From Heliocidaris erythrogramma (taxonomy: Eukaryota > Echinodermata > Echinoidea > Camarodonta > Echinometridae), in contig CM046853.1 in NCBI GenBank assembly GCA_025617745.1, positions 66,639,145 to 66,703,144 of the forward strand: DNA of 64,000 nt, given 5' to 3'. Made by a program: the position numbers and the translations under genes. Shown one piece after another: positions 25,601 through 40,087 of this stretch; within the stretch, counting starts at the first letter, position 1; the number at the start of each line of letters is the position of its first letter. The notes below the pieces were generated by a model. The model searched no databases and was not told the DNA's origin. It was given only the letters and a program-made list of their open reading frames with translations.

Positions 25601-28600
25601 CATAACCCCACCCGTCGTCTGAAGGAAGGCCCAGAAAAGAAAACCTGAGTAAAAACATTGATAGTAATTTCTACCACACGCGGCAGGTTACGAGACTTAT
25701 ACACACCCCCTTTTTAATTTCTGGTTTCGCTTCGCCACTGCTAGTCAGGATCATTGGGTTGCCAATTGATGTTTCCTCCGATCGTACTGTGATTGATGTT
25801 CGCTGTTACAGTTATGATCTTCGCTGATGAATCGCATTAATCCTATTTAAATGTGTACAGGATTACAGGATGAAGTTGTTTAATGTGACATTATAGTAGT
25901 TGCTCCATATAAACAGACATTTCAACCATTTCTCCTCTGTGACTTACCATACAAGGAGCTTGCCGGCCTACGCCCCACCCCGTTTAAGACCCCCTTTCAC
26001 AAGTCAACATCATTTTCAGTCTGTACAGTGTAAAAAATATCTATATTTTTACAGGGGAAAAAATAAAGATTTGTTCTGTTTATTATAAATACAGCAGTTG
26101 TGATGTTATTTTTTTATATTTTCCCCGTAAAATACCTCATTTGTACTTGCGAAACTGAGTTACATCAGAAACTTGTGATTTTAAGGCAAAATAGGGTTTT
26201 TATACAGTTTTTTGTGTAATTTTACAGTTTATTTTTTTTTACCTTAATGTATTGTAGGACTCGGGTTCCAACGCAATTACATAAGAACCTGTTATCTGAT
26301 TTACAGATCTGAAATGTATGCTAAAATTACATACAGCATGTATTTTTACGGCAAATTTCTGGCGACTCTGCTGACATCAGATTTCTGTAATTTTACAGTA
26401 CTTTTTTTTACAGTGTATGTCTACGTCACGTGGGCTGCCCAGGTACATTCTGCCTCCCTGCTCTGGAGGGGACTCCGCCTGGATACGCCACTGCTTAGCG
26501 AGACATTTACGGAAGTAGAAATACAAAAAGATGTAAAATATAATTTCCTTGTTTTCAGACTGTGAAGGAAGAACAAACGACACAATGCCCTGTACGATCA
26601 GACTTCCATGTCCTGTCGATGGGAAATGGGAGCCCTGGGCCACCGTTAGGCAGTGTTCCAAGGACTGTGGGGGAGGGACAGGGTACAGTAACAGGACCTG
26701 CATCCCGCCTAGAAACGGAGGTAAACCGTGCGAGGGAGATTTTGAGAATTCGAGGCTGCCATGTAACACTGAAGAGTGTCCTGATGCAACTCTCCCTCCT
26801 GGTGAGTTGTTGTTGTTTTTCTTCGTAAAAAAGTTCATTCTTAAAAATATGATTTCAGTGTTCGATTTTTTAGGAGGGGGTATTGTAGGGATGGGCGGGG
26901 CTGAAAGGGGCATGTCTTTATACTTCATGTATTAGCCCGGCTTGTTTACTGATTTATAACGAGCCAATTATTAAACAAAATATTCCACTCATGGGGTAGA
27001 AATTATGTATTAATTTCAAGGTTGGCACTATTACTTTTTAAAAATTTTTTTAGTTATAGAATCGTGGTAGTTTAACGGGATTTAAAATTTGACACGTGGC
27101 GTGCAATAGATCAGTGCACTACCTATATCTCACTTACTGAAGTACGAGTTTGATTTTATGAATATGGGTCCATTGTCTTCAGGAATATATGGAGAAAAAA
27201 AACCTTCTTGCCCAAGGAAAGCAAAATTCAAGTTATTTGAATAATAGTTTCGAATCATGTCATTCACAATTTTCAACGTAATAATGATTCTTCAAACTGT
27301 AATAATGATTCTTCAACGTAATAATTGTTTTTCAAACTGTCTTCAAAATTTGAATAATAGATTGGAGGTCATGTCCGTCACAATTTTTAACGTAATAATG
27401 ATTCTTCAAACTGTCTTCAAAATTTGAATAATAGATTGGAGATCGTGTCCGTCACAATTTTTAACGTAATAATGATTTTTCAAACTGTCTTCTAGAAGTT
27501 TTGGTTCACATCCGGCACAGTTTCTGAAAGAGAATTCGATCTTCAAGCTAAAGCCATTATGTCAAGGTCCCCCAAATCACTCAGAGAAATAGAGTAATCG
27601 ATATATTATTGAAAGTAATATCAGCGTTGAGGGCGTAACTAAATCCAAATGGGATTGTGACGTTCCCAAAGCAGTCACATTCTCGAGTGTACTCCTGGAG
27701 AGGTTTATATCACATATCGCTAACCAGATAATGTTCAAATGGATTTGCTGGTTCGTGTTCAACAATGCTTGACAGTAGTAAAGGCAAAGGAGAAGATGAT
27801 GAAGATGAAGTCGAAAAAAGAACGAAGAAATAAGGAGAAGAAGAAGGGGAGAATGAGAACTTAACAACAAGAGGGAGATTAATAATTACACAAAGAAAAT
27901 GAAGAAGAATTAGTTGAAGGAAAATGACGGCAATGAGATGACGATAAGTAAAAGAAAAGGGAATAAGACGAAGAAGAAATATGAGAGTTCTAACAAAAAG
28001 TAAGATGACAAAAACGACACCAGAGGAGATGTAGAAGAAAAAAAAACGATAACAAGCAGGAAGGAGAAGAAATAGTAAATGGAAAACAAAAGAACTGAAT
28101 TTGTACAAACAAGTTCAGTCAAAGTCATCGAAAAAAAAAATTCTCTATCCGATAGTCATGTATGTGGAAAAGAGAGAATATGGAGACGGATCTGAAGAAA
28201 ACAACATTAAAACGCCCCTTTTCAAAGCGAACAATATGCCCCTTTTCAAAACGAACACTTATTGTTGTGAGATTGCTCTTATTAACAATTTATGCTTGCT
28301 AATTCATGTCAACTTTTTGTTTCTCTTGGTTTGCAGAACTTGCTAACGGACTGAAGAAAATGCTAGATGGTAAGTTCCGGTAATTAAACATAATTAGTTT
28401 GGTGTGGAAAATAGACACTTTACGAAACATAGGGGGATTTGTTAACATTGCTCAACATTCATACATCGCTCAGGCTCACGGAATGAGCCGGTAGCGTATA
28501 TTTTTAAAGATTCGAATGATTGTCTGTCACATAGTATCTGTTAATAACTTAAATCCTTTGTGAAACTTTAAATGTTTAAAGCATTAACAAGATACATACA

Positions 28601-31218
28601 CAATTCAACGAGACACCTTTTCTATGTCTGTGTGTGTGTGTGTGTGATTCGACATCATGTCCCTGGCTCTATTTCACCAAAGATAGCGAGTTGAGAGGGT
28701 TACGACTGAGTTATAACATATGATAATGTTTAAGTTTATGTTAAGTTTTGGTCCCATGCAAGCTAGAAGTTAGAAATTCGCTTAGAGTATATTGATCGCC
28801 AGAACCTGTGTCGTAGAACAATATTCTTTTATTCAGGGTACAGTTTTGCAAATACATTGAAGCAAAATATGAATTTCTAACAATCATTTTTTTTCTTTCA
28901 CTGCATTCATCAGATAGCCATGTGAATCTGGTGAGAGAGCCAGGGGAAGAAGCCCTGATGGACTGCACTGCAGCTATTAGCTTTATACATCGGAACTATT
29001 CAGATGCACGCATAGAATGGAGGAGAAATGGACAGCGTCTTGCCATAGACGGTGCGAGGATACAGCTGGACACAGGCAGACTGGGTGAGCCGTCTCATAG
29101 CCATATCCAAGAGGCCAAACGCCCTATACACCTTTAATTTTTTTAAATGGGAAAGAAAATAAACGATTAAGGAAATATCTCGGGAATTGTTACAAGTACA
29201 CATTGCCGTAAAACGGTAGCAAATATAGTTTTGTTTTGTCTTTGTTTTTTTAATGGGCTATTTGGCAAAATCAGTCCTTTATATATTCAAACATTGCTGC
29301 TCAGTGTCAAAGTCCATTTTCATCTCGGACTATATGTACATTATATTTTGGATATGCATAAATCTGTACTACAGCACTGCTTTGCATTATAATCAATAAA
29401 TGAATTTCAATTCACAATGTTAATCAACATGTTAAGGCATAACTCTCATTATTCTTTTCGTATCCATCGATGTGTTTATCTACTGTAGTTTTCGAAGCGG
29501 TGAATTCTGGCGACAACGGAGTGTACACCTGCCAAGCCGAAGCTGGAGGCGTAAGCGGCGTCATCCTAGCTGTGTTCAGTTTAGCAGGTGGGTGTCAAGT
29601 GGCAGACATAGAAAAAGTGTTATCATAAAAACGAAACAAAATAAAAATCCAGTCATGGTTCTTCTGAATCGTAACGTCGTGCTGCATTAAGCCCATTTCC
29701 GACTTGATAATATCGAGTTGTGTGTCGAGTTTGGTGCCGAGGTGGACCCGTACCAGCTCGATACAAGTTTGGTATCAACTCGGCAGAGAACCTGAGAATC
29801 AGTCCGTAATATCTCGGTGTAGCTCGACGAAATTCGTACGTACTACGAGCATTTCGAACAAACATGGAATTCTCGTACCCCTCACGCTTTGTCGATTTCG
29901 TGCCCATCTGTCCCGAGTACCAGATGCTCCCAATCTGCTGTGGTTCGGCAAGATGCATACAGTCGAATCGTTCTCACCATTTTCCGAGTTTGGTACCGAG
30001 TTGGAACCCGAGCTAGCTCGCCATAGTTGTTCGTATTGTTCCATGAGCAGTTTGAGCTTATTCGCAATACAGACTATTTCCAAGCTCATACATCTCGAAA
30101 TCATCTGGTGTTCGGCAAAGATGGGCACCCACCTCGGCAAAGTGCGAGAGGGGCCTAAGAGTATTAAGCTCGTACGAATTTTTACGAGTTAGGCCGAGTT
30201 CTCCCGAGTTATTTCAGTAGTTCTGTACCAGTTGTGCCGGGATTGGGTCGGGTCCAACCCAACTCGATAGAATGTGAGAGGAGCTTTACCATTTGTAATA
30301 ACAACGAATCTTCGTACCGTTGACATTGAAAGAGACATGTAATTTAACGGGGAAAATGAGAACGTGCCGGATTTTGAAGGAAGGATACAAGCCTATCACA
30401 ATGGCATAGTTTTGAAGTGAGATTGGTTGTATCATCTGTCTGAATAATGATTTCGTGAAGGTTGACAGGAAATGAGCATCCACGTTTGCCTAGTAAACCA
30501 CTCTCATTATTTTGCCAAGGCTGAAACCGAGCGCATTTCGAACAGAACTCGGAAACAACTCGCGTTAACTCGGCATAACTCGTACTGACCCAATTCTTAA
30601 TTGCTAATTCTATCGAGGGGATTGATGAAAGCTAATCATAAGATGCCATAACTTTGGTGAGGCTCCAACAAGATACATGTATATCACATACCATAGACAT
30701 TATCTTCCACATGAAATGGATTTTCTCTCCTGTCAGTAAAACAGTTTAGAACATCGTGCTTTATTTGTTCCATCATTGTTGATATTTCTTTCCAAGCTCA
30801 CCTGCCTCCCCACCGTGAGCATTAATGTTAATTAAGCTCGGGAACAAAATATGGCACCCAACTTGTGAGTGGGGGCTTAAACATGCCTTACACACATTTA
30901 ACACACTGAGGCAGGTGCAGGAGTGGAATTAATGGCATTGACAAATAAGAATTATATTTATCTGCCCTCATTAGATAGCAAATGGGGGTGACGGATATAT
31001 TTGAAGATGTCAGAAGAAAACGAATTCAAAAGGGCTAGAGAGAAAAGAGGGAGATGTGTTTTTGAGCTAAAGATGTGGGAGAGGAAGGTGAAAAGCATAC
31101 AGGTACATAATAGATTAGATTCCCCGAAAACATCACCTGCACACACAAAGCATTAAAAGACAGATGTAGAGACGGGAAGAAAATGCAAAGAGTTGGGGAG
31201 AGGTAGAGAGTGAGAGAG

Positions 31219-31252
<34 letters not shown>

Positions 31253-32325
31253 TGGTGGAGATGGAGAGAGTGGGGGAGATGGAGAGAGGCAGAGAGAAAG
31301 AGAAAAAGAAAATTATGAAGACAGTGTATCTACGGGCATTCAATATAGTTGGCATTTAGAAATCCCATCTTGTTATCTCTGGGACTTATGAAATAATTCT
31401 AATGAAGGGAATAATTAAGGTCATTTCAGATAGAGAGATATACAGAGTTATTTAAAGAATGGGACCAAATAACGAAGAAGTACAAAATAAGAGGCATGCA
31501 GAGAGAAAGAGACGAAGCTAACGAGGAAAGCACACAGAAGGAAATGCACGGAAATGACGGAAAAGGATATAGTTAGCTTGAGAGAGAGAGAGAAAGAGAA
31601 AGTGGAATGTCATGCAAAGGAAGAAAGAAAGGATGAATGAAAAATCTAGAAAAAGAGAAAAATATAAGATAAAGATCGAAGCCTAAACTAATTTTGAACA
31701 GATAACACCGTCAGACAAAATAAATATTGAATCGCACAATACTACTTTTTTAGTCGTATTGTGCGATTCAATGTCTGTTTACTTAGAATTACTATCATTA
31801 TTTATTTACTAAAATTAAAATTAGAATTACTTAGAATTAAATTAAAATTACATTTATTATTTATTTACTTAAAATTACTTAATATTTATTTACTTAAAAG
31901 TTCACTTAACTATGACCAAAACCAAAATATAAAAAGAGAGGAAGACAATAAAGTGAGATAACAGCACACAAAAACAACCAGAACAGAAATAGATATAGAT
32001 ACAGATCTTGACAATTTCAACATCGATTCCCTGCTAATCGCCCTCCTCACTCAGTCAGATATATTATTGATCCGTTAATACTGTTGCCCCTGGTAACACT
32101 CAGTGGCTAAATGACATTCCTAGCTTTGCACAGCTGACAAGGAATCAATACATTGCGCTGCATGGAATGACGATGTTCTCAAATATCAGCATAATCCCGT
32201 TTTTTCACTGTGTTGCAAAGTGCAGGCTTTCATGTGGTTTTTTTTCTGCTATGCTGTAACTTTCATACCTTCTTGTTTAATTCCTTAAATAAATATATCA
32301 TTCGAATAACATTGTTAATCGAATG

Positions 32326-32357
<32 letters not shown>

Positions 32358-35300
32358 GCTCGCTCTCTCTGTCTATTGTCTTCGCTCTCTAATAGTGATC
32401 TCAAAATGCTCTAAAATTTTAACTTAAACTTGTTTTGGTATATAATTTTTGGTCAATTACATTTTTTCAACCGTTGATATAGTTCCATATTCCATCGTTT
32501 CTCATTTTATTTTGATTATTACTATTGCTATTGTTTCCAGTAGAATCTATTCATTTTTGACTATTAATGATCGATTTAAAAAAAACCCCTCAAAAGTATG
32601 TCTTCATATTCACAACAAACTCGACTCGATCAACTACGAGGCAGTTTCATTCAAACTGCAATTGCACTGTTATACTTCTGAACATACCCTTTAACTACAA
32701 GGTAGAAACTTGGAACGTCAGACTGAATGGCTAAATGTTTATCTTTTTAAGCCGAAGTATGGAGGCGATCTGACATTGGTTCCTGCGACATTTTATCCGG
32801 GCTTATTATCATTATTTTTTTTACTATTCAAAAAGATATTATCATTATTATCTTTTTTGATCTTTATTATCTTCTCCTTGTTTTCTTTTTTTTGCCTGCT
32901 TGAACCTGATGAAATGGCGGCATATTTATGATGAGAATTGACAATTGAACCACGAAATTGCTCTGTGTTACTAGAAAAGGTTTTGGTATAAAACCTAACA
33001 ATAACGAAATTCTAATCACACGGGAGTTCCAAGACATTGATGGAGGAAGTGTGAGAATCGATCGGACGTGCTTGTGGGACGAAATTAAGCAAATTGAGCA
33101 AACCTTTCCCCTAATTGTGTCAACATGTTTCCAATTTCAGCGATTCCAAATTTGAAGACTTGTCAACCTGTGTGGCCATTGGTTACGCGTAGTTTCGTCT
33201 TTGACAAGGTCGAGGAACGAATTTCATTCATTCATGATCATCAAAAGAAAGGGGTGAAAGGCACAAGATACAAAATAATGCGCCATAACTGGGCTGTATC
33301 TTTTGGAATAATACAATTTATCTAATTGCATTATAGCTGAGAGATCAGTATTTGGAAACCCCTCAAACCCATCTACGAGATTTCTTTGATTTTCATTGAA
33401 AACCAGCAAGGATATCAGCATTTCTGTAAATTACATTGAAATTTTTAATCAAGAAAATGGGGGTAGATTTTTAACAAGAGACAATAAAATCAGTTGCTAT
33501 CAGATTGAACTATATTTTTTACTTCGTGTAATAATAATATTAATAATAATAATAACTACATTTATATTGCGCACATAATATCCATCCCAGGGGATGCTAA
33601 ATGCGCCTACAAATTACTATTATTACCCTGGCTTTAGCCCAGCTGCCCAAAGTATTGTAAAAAAATTAAAAAACAACAACAACAAATAAACATGAAGAAC
33701 ACCGCACTTGCTATTTTCTAATTACTGTAAATACGACTAATTTGAATTTCATGTAGATCAAGGCTGCTCCAAAGTTATGTATGTTGGTTAGACAAAAAAA
33801 AATCGTTGAGAGTGTATGAATAGGTAGCATTCAAACTTTACGTCTCGTCTTTAGCCATCTCGGGAACTTATGAAATAATCCTAATGAGGCCAATCGTGCA
33901 GAGTGAGAACCATCTAATTAAGGTCAATGTTTCATGGTGTGTAATATAGGCCGTATATAGAAGAATGCCCCAAGAATGCAGGAAAGGTGAAACTCTTTTT
34001 GTTTGTTTTGTATGTATGTTTGTTTCTGTCCTTATGTCTGTCCTTGGCCCTGGTTCATAAAATTTGTTATCAATAACAACTGGCTCATTTCTATGACAAA
34101 TTCGCTCTCAGCCATTCAGATTCCAGGATTTCAGTAGCTTTAGCCATCTCGGGAACTTATGAAATAATCCTAATGAGGGCAATCGTGCAGAGTGAGAACC
34201 ATCTAATTAAGGTATATAACAATTATTGTAACTTGGTATTAACAAGTTTTATGAAACGGGTGTCCCTCTTATTTTTCCCATTCTTCAGCCAAGGGACATG
34301 AGTGATGGGCAATATCAAAAACTGAAATGACCTAGACAGAAATACTGATGATATTTTGACTATTGCCTTTTGGAGCATATACAAAATGTTGATTTTGAGA
34401 AACGAAAAAGGAAAACATGAAAGGAGGAAAAGATTGTGGTTTACTTTTTTGAAGGAACTTAAAATACGAATCGACAACAATACTGCCCTTGTAAAAAGAG
34501 GAAAACGAAAAATGTATAATTTACCTGAAATGTTGAAAATGTATTTGTAGAATGTTATATTGCTTTGTAACTTTTTGTTAAACGAAAACGAAAATTGAAT
34601 GTGAAATCTCTTGTTGCAATAAACACACCTGTTTAGGATGAAAGAAAAAAAACCCTGAAGCGTTTGAGAATACATTTTGCTATTATATATATTAAAGCCA
34701 ATCAAGGACGTCTACCTGTCTCTAGGTTGGAGGGGTCAAAATTTAAGCTTCATTAGATATAGAGATATTTCAGTATCAGTATCAGGGAGCAGACAACCCT
34801 CTCTCCGGTTTCCCGAATTGACTCCCCTTTACATGCTATAGATAGTATTCTAACCTCGAACGGTGATTTCCAAAGATTGGTTCATGCAATTTAATGATCT
34901 TGTGATCCCCAATGAGCCTCACCAAACCCTTGCCCGTGGTATGCATTTATTATTTCATGCCATTGTTCTGTGGGTTTTCGTAGGTGTCGTGACAGAGAGT
35001 ACATCAATTTTGTTATTTCACTCTCTTCAATCATTCTTTATGTCGAACAGTTGCGTGTTTTCAATCTTGCATTTGTCTTGTCGTTTTGTCGTCTTTCTAT
35101 CCAGTGGCGTTTGCCGACATTTATAAACCGGAAGTGGAGTAGAATCCTTCCTGAACGAGTTGGGGCGGAATATAATAATTATATTGAGGTGCCCGCATGC
35201 AAAACAACCTGTGCTAGTTTCGCCGTTTTTTTTTTGTCCTGGGAGCTGGGGGGGGGGGGGGGTGTGTGTAGAGCCCACAAATGTAAAAACAACCACAAAT

Positions 35301-38300
35301 ATAAAAACATTGCACACGCAAATGTCAAAATAACCACAAATGTCATAACATGTCAACCACAAGTGTAAAAATTATCAGAAATGTAAAAAAAAATCGCCCA
35401 CAAATGTAAAAATCTGTTTAACCACAAATGTAAAAACATTGTATCTACAAATGTAAAAATGTCCATTTTTACCACAAAATGTCATAACGTGTCGACGGCA
35501 AAAATGTAAAAACGCAATGCTTGCATAATGCACCCATGTAAGCTAAGTTATTATGAGATGTATGTGTGCGTGCTCGTGTATGTGTGTGTGAGGTTTTCCT
35601 GACTATTAAAATCCCTAAAATATTGAAACACCCTTTACCACAAATGTCAAAACATGTCAACCGCAAATGTCAAAATTTATTAAACTAGTGGTTTACTAGT
35701 GGTTTCCCTTTTATGATCAGTTTACAGAGACGATGGGGGGGGGGGGGGGGGGGGAGGGTCGAGGACCTGATCACTCAATGACAGGAAAAATTCACATATT
35801 TAATCCATCGATCTCTACATAGAACAGCAATTTATTTTATCAGTCTCAAGAGGGAATTTGAACGTAAATTTGAATTTTTATTTACGCGATTTTTAATGAT
35901 GAAATATTTAATGGCTGAGAAATGCTTGAAACCTGCATGTTATCGTTTCAATATAGTGATAATCAAAGATAACGAAAAAGTAGAGGGCCTAGGCTATACT
36001 ACGGAGCCCGGGAAGGGACATAGTGAAATATTTTTTTAATCTCATTTTAACGACATATTATGTCATTAAAATGAGATAATATTTCCAGGTACGCACGCGC
36101 AGCAGCGGTATACGTATGCACCCGGATCTGGACCATGTACCGGTACGGTATACATGCGCCATATTGGCGTATTATCATCCCCCCCCAATATAACTTAAAA
36201 CTAATAATTATCCAAACTCATTATATTTGACCATGAAATACTATCACATTCTTTGATTATTATAAGTAAGGAAATAAGAAATGCCATAATTTCAATGCGA
36301 AAATATGGAAGAAAATTCGTTCGCTCGCATTGCCATTCACAATTGAGGGGTTCCGTCCGTTGGCGTAGATCCTTGCATTCCTTTTATTCATTAGAAAAAC
36401 ATTTTGGGATGCTCTAAAATGCAAGTTTCATAGAAAGATTTTTGAAACAGTCCACCTCTCATACCCCCCCCCCCCCCCACCCTCGGTCGCTTCGCTCAGT
36501 GGGGTATCTGGGGACAGGGGGCAGGTGCCCTAGGCGGCACTTGGAGGAGGCGCAAAAAACGCAAAGGAGAGAAGAAAAAAAAGTTTTATAGACAGATTTT
36601 CGAAAAAGTCCCCGGGGTGTGGGAGGGGGATACCCCCTCCCCACCCCCCCCCCCCCACCCCCCGCTCGGTCGCTTCGCTCTGTGGCGTATCTAGGGGAGG
36701 GGGCAGAAAGAAAAATCATAATCTTTATACGGATTACGCACCCCAAAATCCGCAGGGTTAATGCACTAGAAATCTAGTTTTTGAAGGTTTGAAATGTGAA
36801 AATTTTCAAAAGCTCGGTCGCTTTGCTCCCTCGCATAATTATTATCTTTCAGGATCTCGTAGTTTCGCGCCCCCAGTAGGCCTATATAGTTCTTAAATAG
36901 CTTAAAGGGTTCAAAAATTGAAAAAAATAAAGATGTAATTGCTTTGCTCGCTATATCATATAAGTTTCATATGACTCCTGATAAATATTGCGCCCCCGAT
37001 GTAGGATAAAGCATATAAAAGAGCATTTGCAAAGGTTCAACTTATGAAAGAAATCTCAACTTCAGGTACAGCCTTGCTGACTTTCTCGACTCTTTCTCAA
37101 GCCTTTCATGGTTTTCGTTAGTTTTGCTCCCAATTGTAGAAGTGAGTGAATAGAAAACCGCTTATCAATGTATAAAATTAGAGCTTCTCTACCGCTCAAT
37201 TGCGGCGGTCAATTATTGCAACATTTCCTGGATAAAATGCACAAGAAAAAAAGAATTTTTTTTAGGATTAAAAATTGAAAAATTTGCCGCTCGGTCGCTT
37301 TGCTCCTTCGCTGACAAAGATAAGTTTGGGCACTCGGGAGGGGGGGGGGGGGGCTTCATTTTTTGCCCTAGGTGCCATAATCCCTAGTATCATGAACACG
37401 GATCGACACCCCTGTGGCCCCCCTATTGAAAAATCCTGGCTACGCCTGTGGGTGGGTTGATTAACGTTTTACAAAACTGAATGTAATGTCATGCATTCCA
37501 CACAAAAAGTTTCGGCATGTGACCTATATGAGAGTAGAGAGCAACTATTCAGCTTTCATCTCATATAGGTCATTATTTAGTTAAAATGTCATAACGATAA
37601 TTTTAAAAGCCCTGAAAGTTAAAAACGCATTTCGTCCATTTCCGTGTGTACTGTGCGGATAAGACCTCCCGTATGCCGTTTTGAGCCCTGATTTCACTTT
37701 AAAACAGTAAGACCCAGACAAAAAATTTCGTCATGTCACCTATATATGAGAGTAAAGAGAAACTATTCAGCTTTTATCTCAAATAGGTCATGATTTAGTT
37801 AAAATGTCGTACGACAGTTTTAAAGCCTTCAAAATTTAAAACAATTTGCGTGCATTTGGGATGTATGAATCCAAAAAACAATCTTAAATATTGAAATCGA
37901 AAGTTTTCAGCTTTTTAATTCTATCACCTTAAAGGAAATGTTTTCTGCTATAATACGACACAGTTTACCTTCACATCAGACTCAGAGTGTCGAGTAATAT
38001 TTTTTATTTCAAGTTTATCATCCCTGTCACTCATGTTACACTTTCATTTTCGATTGGAACTTTTGAAGACACCATACCGCCAAATCCTATTGTTTTCCGC
38101 ATAAGCAGACACCGGAAGTCTTATTGGTCGCGGACCGGAGGTCTTATTGGTCGCTAAAAGTAGCCCAATCTGGCGCAGATCCGGGTGCATACGTATACCG
38201 CTGCTGCGCGTGCGTACCTGGAAATATTATCTCATTTTAATGACATAATAGGTCGTTAAAACGAGATAATTATCTCATTTTAATGACATAGTATCTCGTT

Positions 38301-40047
38301 AAAATGAGATAATTATCTCGTTTTAACGAGATATATGTCATTAAAATGAGATAATTATCTCGTTTTAACGAGATACTATGTCATTCAAATGAGATAATTA
38401 TCTCGTTTTAACGAGATATTTTTTTATGTCGTTAAAATGAGATAAAAAAATATTTCACTATGTCCCTTCCCGGGCTCCGTACTATACGGCGCACCCTGCA
38501 TCCTGTTTTGATTAAAGATAAAGGGTTTATTGCCACTTGGTCTACAGCCAGTTGGTCTAATAGCCAATTGGTCTAACATCATTTCGTCCAATTACCATTT
38601 GGTGTAATAACCAATTGGTCTAATCATCATTTCGTCCAATTACCACTTGGTATAATTGTCATTTGGTCTAATTGTCATCTGGTCTAATTACCACTGATTA
38701 TTGTCCACATGATCCATGCACTATTTATACGTTTAAAAACAATTACCTGAACTGGCGAAAGGGGAGGGGGTTCCCAAGAGTCGACATTTTCACTGACCCC
38801 CGGGGCCAGGGTGGGTAAAACTTCAACCAAGACTAGGTACACATTGCCCTGCTACAATATACATATTCATTTTTGTGACGTCAAATTGAAATGTATTTTT
38901 CGAATATGGTATGTTTAGTATAGGTTTTCCCGGTCAATTTCGCAGATTTGTCATTCAATTTGATAAGGGAGTCATTCAAATTCGCGAAAAAGATCTGTGC
39001 CATGAAATTTATCATTCAAATTCATTTTGAGGTCATTCAAATTCGCACTTCGGTCAAGACATTTAGCGTTTACATCATTCAAATTCAAATATGCGTGGAG
39101 AGCATTCAAATTCGCTACCTCGCTTGGAAGCGTCTTTTCGAGCATTCAAATTCGCACGTGGGCATTCGAATTCGTAATGAGTTCATTCAATTTAGCATGT
39201 ATTTAGCGTTTGTGTGTTTTTGCTCATCTATAAATAAAGAGATACATTGCCCAACATGACATAGGCCTATTATACAAAGGAAACATTATATATATAACAT
39301 ATATAATTCATGATAACTACACGTACGTTATGAATAACATTTTTCAGAGTATACATTGACAGCTAACACAGTGACACACTCACTATATATATATATATAT
39401 ATATATAGTTAGACATGAAAAAGATAAAAATCAATCAAGAAAATAAATGAAAAAAAAAGATTATGAAAAAAAATAAAAATCAATCAAGAAAATCTGCAAT
39501 TCTGCAGGCACTATAAACGTTAGAAATGAAGAACAAAAATTCCTAGAACTAAATTTCAAAATGATGATAAATCAGAAGAAAATAAAATAAAAATAATAAA
39601 TCAGAAGAAAAATAAAAGAATGTTATTGATTATAGAAAAACACACCCATGTGTGCAGAAAACTCATAAGGAAAGAATGAAAATACCAAATAATTATCAAC
39701 TGACAAAATTTACTGGAACTACATTTGATTTTGAATGCTCAACGTGTTAAGTTGAATGATCCGAAATGAAATTAAATGCTGGAATAACAGTATTGCGCAA
39801 TTCCCTTGACATTCTTTGCTAAATTGAATGAACGTTTTGCGAACTTGGTGCATTTAGTGCGAATTTGATTGACAAAAACTTAGATTCAAATGACATAAAT
39901 ACAAATTCGAATGATATGAAAATGAATTTGAATTACAAATCGGCTGTGCGCGACCTAAATCCTTGAAATTGAATGCACGCAAAATGAAATTGACTGACGA
40001 TCTTACGAAATTGACCGGGAAAACCTATATTTTTATTTATTTTTTAA

Positions 40048-40087
<40 letters not shown>

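Noticed and set aside
29704-30192. 162- and 113-codon ORFs on opposite strands
   Set aside because: Products of the CGAGTT/AACTCG hexamer repeat.
34223-34705. 160-codon minus ORF
   Set aside because: Phe/Ser/Leu-rich reading of AT-rich DNA; no family match.
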